DNA from: Ceratothoa steindachneri
Lineage: Eukaryota > Arthropoda > Malacostraca > Isopoda > Cymothoidae
Assembly: GCA_963969495.1 (NCBI GenBank)
Contig: OZ018317.1
Location: forward strand, 218,216,651-218,280,650
Length of the DNA stretch: 64,000 bases
Direction of reading: 5' to 3'
Every line of letters begins with the position of its first letter. Position 1 is the first letter of the stretch. A program made the position numbers and the translations under genes. Under the pieces are notes generated by a model, which saw only the letters and a list, made by a program, of their open reading frames with translations, had not been told where the DNA came from and ran no database searches. This document shows, one piece after another, positions 46,291 through 57,642 of the stretch.

Positions 46291-47181
46291 CTATGAAAAG
46301 AAGCAAAAGAAGGCATGTTCAGCTTCGGAGGAAAGCACGCCACAAGTCTGTGTAAACAAACCCGTCCCAAGCAGAAGCAAAAGCTGTAGCGACCCGCACG
46401 TCCCAGTACTGAGTGAGATAACGTGCAGGAAAATCACCTTGACTGGGATATTTAACAAGAATGTGCTGGCCAGTCTGTGGGAGAAGGCACTGGTCGCAGT
46501 AATGTGTAGGATAATGCTCCAACAAATAGCGGTGCGTCCCGAGAGTGTGCCCGATTCGAAGCGACACAAAGAGAACTGAAGCCGCTAAAACTTTGGGAGT
46601 TACGTCCCAGGGAAGGTCGCGGTGCGATGGTACTCAACTTTAAGTTCCCGTCGACCATTTTATATCTTATTTGCCAGCTAGCCCGGAGTGCTTACTTGAT
46701 TGTTGCCATGTATTCAATGTAAGAAAGAGCGAAAGGTTGTCCGCCCTCCCAGTCCTCGCGTACTCTTTGGCCTATTCATTCTCCGTAATCTATACATGTC
46801 TAAGAACCCAGGAGAAGATAATCTTGACATCCACTATGCGAGCCACAACCGGGGTGTCAAAGATACCGGGAACAAGGGGGTGTGGAGATTCTAATATTTC
46901 GAGACCACTTAGGGCGCTTTGAGAGTTGCTCTAAATCACAATCCGGTCTCCGAATTGGAAATGACGGGTTATTTACCTACTGATGGGTGTATTGGAAACA
47001 GCTCAGCCGTGAAGATAGACGCAGCACATGGTAGACTCGAGGTGACTTCAAACATAGGAAATAAAGCGAGGAAGCCGACCCTTTCCTGGGACTTGGAGCC
47101 ATCCGTATACCTTAACACAGCTCCAGAGTCACACAAAGTTCGCTTCCTTAAGCTTTCCCTGAAGCTACAAAAGCTTTCCAA
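46291..47181 (-). pseudogene. I-like LINE copy 4, RNase H and C-terminal tail
   Basis: RNase H piece at 47181-46969 has YTDGSKS and FTAELFPIH. The tail at 46567-46319 has LRIGHTLGTHRYLLE and a Cys pair (YCDQC), then HILVKYP. Nucleotide similarity to copy 1 (28,260-29,000) is continuous through both strands of the non-coding-looking middle part. The copy lacks RT and is 5'-truncated, as expected for LINE insertions. Confidence 0.75.
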
Positions 47182-47309
47182 TGGATGGTCAGTTCCTCGA
47201 AATCTGTCGTGTCTCGGAAGTATAACCTAAATTCTTATACTTCAAGTTGTATCGTTCCTCTCTTTACTCCGGTGAATTTTATAAGGAATCCCTCCATACC
47301 TACTAAACA

Positions 47310-47711
47310 ATGAGATTAAGTTTAAGCGCATCTCAGCAGAAAAGATTACTCATGACATTTCAAACTCAAAACAGAATTTCGTCCTTATTTTATTATCTTG
47401 ATTACCTATGTGCTATTACTAAAGTGAAAAGTGAAATTATCAAAGTTAGGCAAAAAGTGATATCTGTACATGAACGTAAACTTAAGAAAATAGGTTTAAA
47501 TTCGCCTAAGTTTCTTCACCCCGATAACGTTATTCGCAATTATTCTCACTATTCTCTTAACAAGCGTGAAGAATTTCTCCTCTCCCTCGGACTTCAGTTT
47601 CGTATCCCTCATTTGAAATATAAAATGTCCAAATTCTTTAGGCCACTTGAAAAACTTGCCCACATGAACTTGGCTCCATTCCTATATATGGAGAGTTGGA
47701 GAGTATATTAG
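47310..47711 (+). pseudogene. Penelope-like element N-terminal domain fragment
   Basis: 133 codons from ATG to TAG. HERKLKKIGL, NVIRNYSHYSL and EEFLLSLGLQFRIP form the conserved block found upstream of RT in Penelope-like elements. It is uninterrupted, but the RT that should follow is absent. Confidence 0.7.
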
Positions 47712-47969
47712 ATTAACAAATTTGTCTGAATATCGTGGGTTAGCTGAGATTAAGGTTTATTATTTTTTTTTTATGATTACTAAAAATGAGTTGTACGTTC
47801 GTACTTCCAGTGATCGTGTCAGAATCGATCTCTAAAGCGCTTTTCTCAATCTTTATTCTATTGAATGAATAAAAGGGGAGTTCTTTCTTTAATATACCAA
47901 ATACTGCCAACGCAAATCGTTCAAGGATAATTTTAACACTTCAACCAAAATAGACTTTTACTGTACTGG

Positions 47970-48117
47970 ACGATCTTTGGTAATCGAACTGTGCCGATGG
48001 TACTTGGTGGTAAGATCACTTAACGATCTTTGGTAATCGAACTGTGCCGATGGTACTTGAAGGTAAGATCACTTGACGATCTTTGGGTAATTGAACTGTG
48101 CCGATTATACTTGTTGC
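47970..48117. repeat. 53-bp tandem repeat, 2.8 copies
   Basis: Units start ACGATCTTTGG at 47,970, 48,023 and 48,076, an exact 53-bp period. Units 1 and 2 differ at about 3 positions; unit 3 is more diverged and breaks off. Confidence 0.92.
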
Positions 48118-48446
48118 AATCTGGTATTGCCCAAGAAAATGAAATTCCTTCTTAACTTGCTGGGGAACTCTATCCCGGCAAGTTCTTATAGATGTCGTGA
48201 GGAAAACGAAAAAGTCCTCTTTTTCTCCTGCCTAACAGTTTTATACTCAAATTACTCCCGCGGGGTAATGGGAGGGGAGGGGAATAACAAGGTGAGACCC
48301 GAGGGGGCCCTGCCTTTTGGGCGTCTGCTATTTCTCTCGCTAGACATTTTGAAATTAGGGAAACTGGATCTCATGTTGAATGGACAGAAGTGGGTATCAA
48401 TTCAGCCGGCGGGGGGATTTGGTCGGATCTATGTTTCTTTATTTGA
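48118..48446. other. Spacer with unrecognised 129-codon frame
   Basis: A + frame at 48091-48480 is open but overlaps both the tandem repeat and the Penelope-like fragment, and has no motif. I do not call it a gene. Confidence 0.4.
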
Positions 48447-48800
48447 CTATATAGTAAACAATTTGAGGGAGGAGGAATAATCATTAAGTTTTCGGTTTAC
48501 ATGTTTAATGAAAAGTGATTCCAGAATTTTTAAATCTAGAGAAGAGGAAGCGGAAGATAATAAACTAAAAGAATCAGGGTCCAGCGGGCGGTTAAGATTT
48601 TGAGAGTGTTCTTTTATTGAAGAGTGTTCATGTTTAGAGATAGGAATGTTAGTTCTATATGGCACTCCCATATACTTAACAATCCTACATTTTAATTGTA
48701 GACTAGTTTGGCCTACACAGCGACTTTGGCAGGTCGCACACGTAAATTTATAAATATCTGAGTCATTATTTAATCTAAAATATGATCTGGAATATATTTG
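48447..48800 (-). pseudogene. Penelope-like GIY-YIG endonuclease domain fragment
   Basis: Open from 48,800 to the stop at 48,447 (about 117 codons, no Met at the start). DIYKFTCATCQSRCVGQTS matches the GIY-YIG core with its Cys pair; the second half reads VGQT where YIG.T is expected. It ends with LKILESLFIK and a LNDYSSSLKL tail typical of Penelope-like C-termini. In the element this domain cleaves target DNA. No RT precedes it: sequence above 48,840 is an RTE-like remnant. Confidence 0.72.
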
Positions 48801-48839
48801 TCATCACTGTTATTACTGCTGGTGTTTCTAATAAATCAA

Positions 48840-50391
48840 ATGCTTTCTGGTAGTCTAAAAAACAAAGTATAGAGGTATATTGTACTATGAAGCTTTTTCA
48901 ATGAGTTGGTTGAGAGTATATGTGGTCAATCGTTGAGAAGCATTTTCCAAACCAGCTTGTTCTCTCGGTTGGTTTGTCGTCTAGCATTTTGTTTTGTAGT
49001 TTGTTGGATGACCATCTTTGTGTGGAAGGACTATTTCGGTATTGTGGCAGTCCTCCAGAATCTTGCCTTGTTTTAGACATTCAGTGTAGAGACACGCTAG
49101 TTTGTCTACAATGATCTAGATAAACTTTCAACAAATCCGAAGTGTTGTTGCCCTGACCCGGTGCTTTGTGATTTTTCATTTGTTTGATTGCAATTTCAAT
49201 TTCTGTTTTGAGAATGGCTAACATTATTAGGTGTTGTTGGCTGGTTGTGGTTCTGGATGGTGATGTTTCTTCAGTACAATTTTTCATAGTACCCCTAAGT
49301 TCTTTTAACTACTACTCTTTCTCGATCCTTGCCGATTGGACCATCTTCCGCCTTTTTAGCTATTGTGTGAAAGTTTCCTTTTGGAATTCTCTTTGATGCG
49401 GTCTTCAATAATATTTGTATTATATTTTCTAATGTCAGCTCTGTTTCTTTTTAATGAGTATGTTTAGTTCTACTAATTTAATTTGTTGGTTGGTATTTGC
49501 TGTTTTAAGGTGTTTGCGATTCTTCATTAGGTTTAGAGATTCTTCTGAAAGTTTGTTGTTATTCTTATTTTGTTTCTCAGTATATCTGTCACGCGTTTCA
49601 TCAAGTTATTGTTCAGCACTTGTATATTTATGGTGTTACTATGGTCAATGGAATTTTCATGGTATACTCTCTGAAGGTGGCGCTGGAATTTTGGAACTAG
49701 ATTTACTTGTATCTTAATAGACTTATATATTTTTAATGGAATAGCTTTCTTCTCTACTTCTGAATGTTAATTTTTATCCTCCATCTTATCATCTTGTGTT
49801 CACTGATTTTGATTTTGTTAATGACTTGGAAATTATTGGCAGCATATAATAAATTTATTTGTATATCTGATAGTTTTAGCTTCTCGAAGTCCATCTTTGC
49901 TACTGCTTCTTTTTTAACTTAGTGTTGGCAATTTTGAGGTCTTGTTCCAGTGCAAAGTCAACCAGATATTGTTCCATTTTATTTAGTTCTCCCATTGAAA
50001 ACTTCCCCATGGATGACTCGTTACCATGCCCAATTTTTGCCTTAAAGTCTCCAATTACGATGATAAAATGGGAATTATATTTTTTTAGGCTTGTCCTGAT
50101 GTCATCATATGAGCTATCTAATTATTCTGCGGATTAGCAAATGTTGTTGGGTAGACTTGGACTTTTTTGAGGTTGTAGTTCTTAGATACTGATATTTAAG
50201 TAAGCTATTCTTTCTGATATGTCGTCAAACTCTATTATAATTTTTTGCGCTCTTTATGTATTAGGATTCCAACGCAATGCTCCATAGTGGCTTTGATTTT
50301 CTTTTCCTTTTTGGTCAAATAGGTGATGGTTACTTGCTTCAGTGATAGCTTTCCCGTATCGTCGGTTTTCACACAGACCAATTATATCCCA

Positions 50392-50400
<9 letters not shown>
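48840..50400 (-). pseudogene. RTE-like LINE remnant (endonuclease and RT)
   Basis: Endonuclease traces at 50,330-49,800 include a FKAKIGHG segment (GDFNAK position) and an FALEQDLKIANT block. RT traces: EIEIAIKQMKNHKAPG (49,200), a HPTNYK block (49,010), QAGLE and LNQLIEKAS (48,920), and a DYQKAFD-like segment (48,855) in several frames. These fit the RTE group. Stops and shifts are dense. A (TA)43 array interrupts or bounds it at 50,396. Confidence 0.62.

Positions 50401-50481
<81 letters not shown>
50396..50481. repeat. (TA)n microsatellite
   Basis: 86 bp of uninterrupted TA. Confidence 0.95.
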
Positions 50482-50483
<2 letters not shown>

Positions 50484-50650
50484 AATTTTGTTGAAGATCA
50501 TTGTGTATTTTTCCTTAATTAATTTCCTTTGGCAACTTTCTCTTCTTCTAACTATCTTTTTAATTCCATCTTGTAGATAGATGGTGGATTATTTGTCCAG
50601 TATTCATCTCTTCTTTTAAATGAATGTGTTTGGTAAAAACCAAACTAAAT

Positions 50651-50692
50651 TGCTAAGCTTTCGATTTTATTCGATCATCTTCGGAGCGTTTT
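50651..50692 (-). ncRNA. Hammerhead-like motif, possibly from a Penelope-like terminal repeat
   Basis: On - the order is CCGAAGA, a GATCG/ATCGA-capable short stem II region, then GAAA. The hammerhead core is CUGANGA...GAAA; here the second base is C where U is required. Penelope-like terminal repeats often carry hammerheads, and four Penelope-like fragments lie in this window. A 24-base part recurs at 51,144-51,167. Catalytic activity is doubtful. Confidence 0.4.
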
Positions 50693-51909
50693 GATATGTT
50701 CTTGCCTCCTTTACCGATGTAATGAGTGGAGTGAGGATCTGACAGATCAAGATCAAGATGTATTAAAGCGATAAATATACAATGAGTTTTTTCATTTTAC
50801 AAATATTAAAATTAAAAAAATAAATACATATATGTAAAACGAAAGAATAGATAGGTGTACTGGTGAAGTTATATTTTTGTGAAAATTCAGCGGAGAAGAG
50901 TAAGCTAATAAGTATGAGTAGGAAAACAAATTCTCCCGGAATAATCGGCGAGGTCATCTTATTAGTACTATATATTGTTTTGATACAATACATGAAATGT
51001 TTTTAATTTTTATTATATAAACTTAGTATAAACTTTTAGAAATAATTTTTGAAAGTAAAATTTTGATATAGACACATTACATTCATAAGAGATTTAATTT
51101 ATTTTAGCACTTACAATTTTAATTGAGTTGTTCTTTTAGTCATATTCGATCATCTTCGGAGCGTTTTTAATTGTTCTGGTTTTATTATTTCCTCTAGTTT
51201 CGTTTAACATTTTATTTTTGTAGCATTTTATGTTATTATTATTTACACACTTGAGTTAAATTATTATCTTATCTGTTAACTAGTTGTACTGATATTTTTA
51301 TTATCATGGTTCACTTATTATTATGGTAATTATTTGTTAACTGGCTTATGTTTAGTTTTCGCGTTATATATTAATTTTAATGGTTTGTTTTAATCTAGTA
51401 CCTTTTAGATTATTCATTAATTTATCATTCTGTATTTTACACTGTTAGACCATTTTGATTATTATTTACTCGATCCATTCACTTTTCCCATTTTAGATTG
51501 CTTATTCTAGACACTTTAATTTGTTCAATTATTCTCACTTTTGATAGCTTGTTTTAATCACTTTGATTTGTTCACTTAGATATTTATTCGCTAATTGCTA
51601 ACACTTGCTGATTTATGTGGATTTAAATAATTGTCGTGGTATTGTAGTTGTTGAGTTCCCTCCTATTTTTTTTCAGAGAGCCACATATTCAATGACTTCA
51701 GCGCGCCCGTCTGGCACTAATAATAGGGAGGGGAACAATACCTAGGCTAGCTGAGTGGATTTTTTAATTACCGTATTATTGAGAGTGCCACAGCGTTTAA
51801 TCCGTTTTAAGGAAAGAGCCATTCAACGCGTAAAGGATCCAGTGAAACTCCAAGAATTATCCCAAAATAAATATATATTTTTAATTTACCAATTAACTCA
51901 CAAAATATG
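50693..51909. other. AT-rich region; second hammerhead-like core at 51,144
   Basis: A 24-base exact copy of the motif at 50,669-50,692 occurs at 51,144-51,167, in the same orientation 475 bp away, without the GAAA arm. A 60-codon + frame at 51755-51937 is unknown. Otherwise nothing seen. Confidence 0.5.
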
Positions 51910-53205
51910 TACACTAGATTCTAAAGGGTTAATATAGTTATCTAGCTTTGAACTAGGGCCTATTTCTTATGTGATTCCTTCTCAATGCAAAAAGGTAGGC
52001 TCCACATAAATAAAGAAATTGCCAGTTAGGTAATTTAGGTAGACCTTTTTGTACAGCATTGCATTTATCCACAATATACGTTCCACTATTCTTAACTAAC
52101 AATATGACAGGAATCACTAAATATTATTTCTCCTTTAGTTAGCTTGGGTACAGTATTAAAAACCCTACTTAATCAAACTGAATGTAACTAGTTATTCTGA
52201 CTTACATGACCTTGAAATGATTAGGGGTTGGCGGATGTCGCTATATTGGCTTTTTCACACTTCGTTGAGTTGCAGAAGCCGATTGTAGTTTTTCCACGAG
52301 ATGAGGCGGGGGGATGGGGTAGGAGACACGATGTCAAATTCTTCGGTTCTACGTTTAAAAGACGGAGAGAGGAGTTGTACTCTCCTCTGACTCAAAGAGT
52401 ACTCTTCCGGGTAGCTCTTGAAGCCTTTTTGTATCCTAGTCTTCGAGGGGTTGCCCAATTGGATTTTTGAAAGTACTTGAAAAATGGAACTTCCTCGGGT
52501 ATTGATTTTTCTTTTCTCTCAGTTATTGAGATCGCAATTTGAGAGTCACTCGAAGGTGACCGGGTCTTCTTTTCTCTTACTTGCGAAATTCCTGTTTGGC
52601 ACTAGGAATGGTGGTCCAGCCAGGCTTCTTACTAAGCCTGTGAACGATACTTCGGTATGGCACCGATACGAAAACTTGACGTTTTCTAAGTTGTAGAAGA
52701 AAGATCTCGAAACTGGGGGAAGGACGATCTCCTCGATCTGGTTCTCTATCGTCTCTCACCAAATAATCTTCTTTCTTTCCTTACGGGCTTATTTATAGGC
52801 CGTCGACCGCCCCCACCTTAAGGGGAACGGGGCAAGGCCGCTGAGGGTAGTGCGAGCGGTGAGGGGAGGGTGGCACCGCTGAGTCCATGTCGGCTTCTTC
52901 TTCAGAGGCACCGACGAACGTCTCAATATTTTTCCTAGGTGTCTTTTTTTTTAACTGGCACCCCTTTTTGTGTCGCTTTAATCGCGGGCCTCCGGACCTC
53001 GTAGCTAATCGGATCTTTTGAGAGCTGCGTAATGGCCTTTAGTGATTACCTTGGCAGAGCAGCTTGCTCCCGACTACCTATGCGGCGGGGACATCAAAGC
53101 TTCGGCAGTTTGGCTGTTAGTCCGACAACTAACGTTCTCACGCCCCTCCTCTTTAGATACGTTACTCTCGTTGTCTCCGAAGAGGGACTTTAACGTATAT
53201 GTACA
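51910..53205 (-). repeat. Diverged LTR of the Gmr1-type family
   Basis: Reverse complement aligns by eye with the LTRs at 19.9 and 26.1 kb through nearly full length. Landmarks: TGTACAT start at 53,205; CCCCGCCGC (53,095); a GCGGT-CGAC-GGCC-TATAAATAAGCCC promoter (52,785-52,810); TATCGGTGCCATACCGAA (52,650); TCGAGTGACTCTCA (52,540); GCGACATCCG (52,235). The low end is uncertain (near 51,910). No internal coding region is attached, so it is a solo LTR or a truncated copy. It lies in the endonuclease of a Jockey-like copy. Confidence 0.78.
52790..52797 (-). promoter_or_regulatory. TATA box of the diverged LTR
   Basis: TATAAATA on -, followed by AGCCC as in the two other LTRs. Confidence 0.65.
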
Positions 53206-54420
53206 CTTGGCCCTCTGGGTGCAGCTAGGTTATAATTCCTCTACAATAATACTCCGAAGTCTTGTGGCCATTTTCCATTTCCTTAAAGGTAGACGAATCG
53301 ATGGTGTGTAAGCACGAGTCCGGGATGTAAATCGCGCACTCCATCAATAATCCACCTATTTCCTTCGGGGACCATAGTCTCTTGTAAGTCTATTTGTATT
53401 TGCCTTTGATGATTCCATCGAGCAGTTTTTCATTGTGTCCCTTATGGGGTCGACATTGGGGAGGACCATGGACTATAAGGTCCACGTCTTTGGCGTCGAA
53501 GAAGCAGCCCCGCAGAAGCATATCCCTTTTCTCCGTGAGGGCAACTCCCGGATACTTTAGGATTTCGTCTTCGTCTGAGCTTTCTTTTGATTTGGCTTGT
53601 TTCCTCATCTTTCTTTGCTTCTTGTTCCACTTCTCTTTTTTTTCCATTTTGTTTTTCTTTTTCGTGAACTTTTTCGTGTTTCCATCATTTTCCAAGTCTT
53701 CTTTCGTTGTTACTTCTTCCCCCGAGTTTTTTTTTTTTGGTGACGATTCATAACTTCTTCTTTTTCAGTGTTCTTTTGCTGGGGAGCGTCGATAAATTAT
53801 ATCCTTAACATTTCCTGCGATGCGGGGTTGGGCGGGAACCATAGCTTTTTCTGAAGCCCGTTCTTTAGCAAGAGGCGATTTAACTCATCTGCAAAGGATC
53901 CGGGGTTAGCTAGATTCGCCAAGTGAGCAAAGATGATCATGGTCATAATCTCCTTGGACTTACCTGGCATAACCAGTTTTGGGGCCGAGTTTACTGTGCC
54001 ATTGGTCTTGGTTGTTGCTACTGCCTCGACGTAGGTCTTGGATTTTGCTTCCTTTACCTGCTTCATCACTTCGCGTTTTGCACGGATAGATTCCTTGCGG
54101 ATGGAACACCTCATTGCCACGGCCTTGTGGTCCTCTCCGCAGTTAGCGCATCTTGGTTTCTCGGAAGTGCACTCTTTCCATCCGTGACCGAGTCTGGAAC
54201 AGATGGAGTAAGTGACGTCAGCCGCCATACATTCTTTAGTGACAAAAAACGATTTTAAGGGGTATTTATTCCGCCTTGGTTAAACGTGACGTTAGAGGAA
54301 ATGGGCCACTCCTGTGAGTGGAATTTTAAAATAGTTTTAATGTGCGATTCCAGCTTGTCGCTTGACTGTTGATGACCGGCTTATCTTCATTTATTAATAT
54401 GGGTTCTAAGATGTCAGCCT
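53206..54420 (-). pseudogene. Jockey-like LINE copy 3: ORF1 and start of ORF2
   Basis: ORF1 at 54228-53797 has zinc knuckles CSRLGHGWKEC and CANCGEDHKAVAMRC, then AHLANLANPGSFADELNRLL, a clear relative of the 18.8-kb ORF1. The frame likely extends upstream to about 54,400. A lysine-rich frame (53695-53390) follows. The beginning of the endonuclease (ECAIYI, about 53,340) is read until the LTR boundary at 53,205, where the copy is interrupted. Stops are present in the endonuclease part. Confidence 0.72.
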
Positions 54421-54584
54421 CGCTTTATTAACCTCTTTTATTTTAATAATGGTGTTGTCAAGGAACATATCTTTCGTTAGGTTAATATTATGGCCACTCC
54501 ATATAACTCTTAGGCCCTCCGCAAAATACACAATGGTCTTCAACAAAATGTGCATTCAAGAAAGACTGCTACCCAACTACACTA

Positions 54585-54672
<88 letters not shown>

Positions 54673-54939
54673 AAAATCACATGACACGTGATTTTATAGA
54701 TGTATTTAAAGGCCCAAGGGAATGAAAATTTGTAACACAACCCGGAAAAACACTTAGGAGGATATCACATGAACCAATAAAAGCTTAAGAAGGAAAATAG
54801 GAGATGTAGCGCTTAATGACACAGGTTCAAATCCAACTTCTTTATCTATTTTCATATAACGGTTAAAATAGTTTGTCCTATCTTTCCGTTCTCTAAAATA
54901 TATGGTTACAATATATGCTCTTCATACAGACTGCTGCAT
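54421..54939. other. Spacer with (CA)n(TA)n array
   Basis: Contains the compound microsatellite at 54,585-54,667 and a B-box-like word (GGTTCAAATCC) at 54,823-54,833 with no convincing A box. No gene seen. Confidence 0.5.
54585..54667. repeat. (AC)n(AT)n compound microsatellite
   Basis: About 9 AC units followed directly by about 33 AT units. Confidence 0.95.
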
Positions 54940-55566
54940 TTAGAATTCTCTTTTTTCAAAGCTTTCTTTAAAAATAATGGCTAACCTGGCTCATTAGTGG
55001 AAAAACCTATTAAAAAATTTCTGAATGCTTTCTATAAAAAAGAATCCAACAGGAAATACTGTAGAGAAATTATCCATTTTCTTTAGTCTCCCATACTTTG
55101 CTAAAAAATTAAACGACTTTCTAAATGAAATTAAGAAGACTAAATAAATTCTATTCATATCTTGACCCAAAATTCTAGTTAAAAAATGAGCACAATATTG
55201 GATCCTATTTCAGCTATAAGGACCGAATTCCATTTCTTTGCCGCTCCTCTGTAATTTATAAATATAGTTGTGAATCTTACGATTCATCTTATATTGGTTC
55301 GACCATTAAGGTCAATCCATTGTCGCATCGAGCAGCACCGGGGAAGTTTGACCCACACGGGGCTGATTCTAAACAAACCAGATCCCTCGCCCATACGAGA
55401 TCACATCAAATTATGCAAGTCTGAAATTAATATGGATGACTTTAAAATACTAAGTCATAGCCCCCATCCCAACGAATTACGAATATTAGAATCAATTTAC
55501 ATCCTAAAACTGAAACCTAATTTAAATATAAATCAAACCTCATCCAATCTTTATATCGTATCATGA
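54940..55566 (+). pseudogene. Penelope-like RT C-terminus and GIY-YIG endonuclease
   Basis: First part (54,951-55,110) reads LEFSFFKAFFKNNG and KKFLNAFYKKE, matching the fragment at 32.4-32.7 kb. Second part has CESYDSSYIGSTIKVNPLSHR at about 55,270-55,335, in which YIG of the GIY-YIG fold is intact, then after a frameshift LRILESIYILKLKPNLN (55,470-55,530). Stops occur at about 55,001 and 55,085. It covers the tail half of a Penelope-like ORF. Confidence 0.75.
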
Positions 55567-55720
55567 ATTATTGAAATTTTTATTCCTGTATTAAGCAGCT
55601 TATTCTAAATTGCACTCTTTAATTTTAGTATTCTATAAAAACTATAAATTTTAACCCTTTACTATCTATTTTCTTAAAACCCAGAAAAATAAAGATGCTT
55701 TTATCAATAGCTTTCTTAGT

Positions 55721-55886
<166 letters not shown>

Positions 55887-56484
55887 CCTTTAGGCAACGA
55901 CTTTGATGAGGGATGGAGAATGAGGTGGACTAAATTCCAGCGAATGTTTACGCCTACGTTTAAATGTTGTTAAACTTCCTCAGGAACTCCTTTTCTATTT
56001 TTCTATTTCACACACTCTCGACTGGACTACTCTACTCGGATTTGTCGATTTACTATCACAGTGGGTAGTTTCTTCCCTATATAAGGGCCCATTGGTGTCA
56101 TCTTTCATCTTTTCGACGACGAGACCACCCTAAACTCCGACCAGGGCAAAAACAGACTAAGACACCGAAAGTAAATGATACTGAATGATAAGACAAAATT
56201 TGAGGACAAGTGGCTCATAGCTACGAATCCTCATGAGACACAGACGACACTCTAGGGCGCGCAGGATCACTACATGTACAGTGTCGTAGGTCAGGTTAGA
56301 TTTCCTGACCTCTGCTTGCTTCCTTTGACTCGAAAAGGAACGTGGCAAGCCCGCAGGACACTCTGAGATTGGCCTTGCCCTGAATAATGCACCTTAAACG
56401 TGGGTTGCACTATATCGAGTAAGAGTAACTATTTTCCTTGGCTGAATTAAATAAACTAACTAGGAGGTTCCGGGTATCAAACTA

Positions 56485-56513
56485 GATGAAACAAAATATT
56501 TTTTTGTTTCATC
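56485..56513. repeat. Perfect 12-bp inverted repeat, 5-base loop
   Basis: GATGAAACAAAA and its reverse complement flank TATTT. Not followed by a T-run typical of Pol III termination on either side. Confidence 0.8.
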
Positions 56514-57003
56514 AAAACAAAAATAAAATAATGGATACAACATAGAAATTCAATAGAACTAAATGGGAAAAAGGTTTACACACGTCAGCTCGAGACAGGA
56601 ACCGTGAGCACGTACACACAAACCTACACGACCAATAAAAGTGAAACTACCATTACGGGTGGATCTGCCGCCCGAGGAGTTTTGTACCCGAGAGAATGGC
56701 TGGTTGGGTGGGGGTATGCGCGTCGAGCTCGATTGCTTTTCAACCACACGGTTGGGTTTGCACTTAGCCGATGAGTACTCTGCCTGCTTAAAGTTATGAA
56801 GGAGAATACAACCTGTCTTCTAACAACCACTGCTAGCCTCGAAAGAAGGGATCAAGGGAGCATTTCCTCGTTCCTAGTTCTTATTTCTTCTTATTTAATT
56901 TTCTTGTCTTCGGACTCTTAGGGTAAGGGAGGCCGCGAGAAAGAATTCTTCTGCGTCGCGTCCTCTTTGAAAAAATACTAATCTTACCCAGGCCAACGCT
57001 CAA

Positions 57004-57112
57004 CTATTTATACGGGCTCGCCGGAAGTGAATTTTACCCAGGCGCCGGAAGTGAATTTTACCCTGACCCCGGAAGTGAATTTTACTTTATCTATTCACAG
57101 GCGCCGGGAGTG
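57004..57112 (-). promoter_or_regulatory. TATA box with four CCGGAAGTG repeats upstream
   Basis: On -, GTATAAATAG lies at 57,013-57,004. Copies of CCGGAAGTG (on +) start at 57,021, 57,045 and 57,069 with an exact 24-bp period, and a one-mismatch copy is at 57,104. CCGGAAGT is the ETS-family core. The repeat includes GAATTTTAC after each core. It looks like a promoter-proximal repeat directing transcription toward lower coordinates. Confidence 0.5.
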
Positions 57113-57359
57113 AATTTAGACATTCACGCCATCTCGCGGAACCTCGTTGTTAGAATTAGACTCGCTATAGGGCGTGTCATCAAACGGAAGTTACCTCAAA
57201 AAGAAGCCGATCGCAGGTTCTTTCCCTCCTACCCGTCTCTCTCTCTCTATCCCTGATCTCCATTTCTCTCATATTTGACATACCGCATACAACCAAAGAT
57301 TCCGCGAGGCCTGGGCGACTAGACTAGCGTTCGCTCTTCCTATTACATGGCAGGAATCA

Positions 57360-57642
57360 GGGCAGCCCCAGGAGCTGCTTGACAAAGAAGATGGGAATCG
57401 GCCGGGGCAAATTTAAAGTTGCGTGCCATTGCGCTGCGACTGTTCCCATGGAACTACCTCCAATGCCACGATGGCTTCAGGTTGCTTTCTGTCGTTTCCG
57501 AATTGGACAGACTCGCGGGACGCACCGCCATTTGATGGAACGCTCGCCCGCACTTTATTGCGAAGAATGCGTCGCAATAAAGTCAGAGCCACCCTACTTT
57601 ACCCACCTGTTCCGCTACATAGTACTCCGAAGAGTGTCATGA
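57360..57642 (+). pseudogene. I-like LINE copy 5, C-terminal tail on +
   Basis: AAAGAAGATGGGAATCGG and following bases align with copy 1 at 28.5 kb in reverse. The frame has LQVAFCRFRIGQTRGTHRHLMER and a CEEC pair, as in copies 1 and 4. It ends abruptly at 57,642, next to a Jockey-like fragment. Confidence 0.65.

Noticed and set aside
54823..54833. GGTTCAAATCC as a SINE B box
   Set aside because: No A box 30-60 bp upstream and no related copy in the window.
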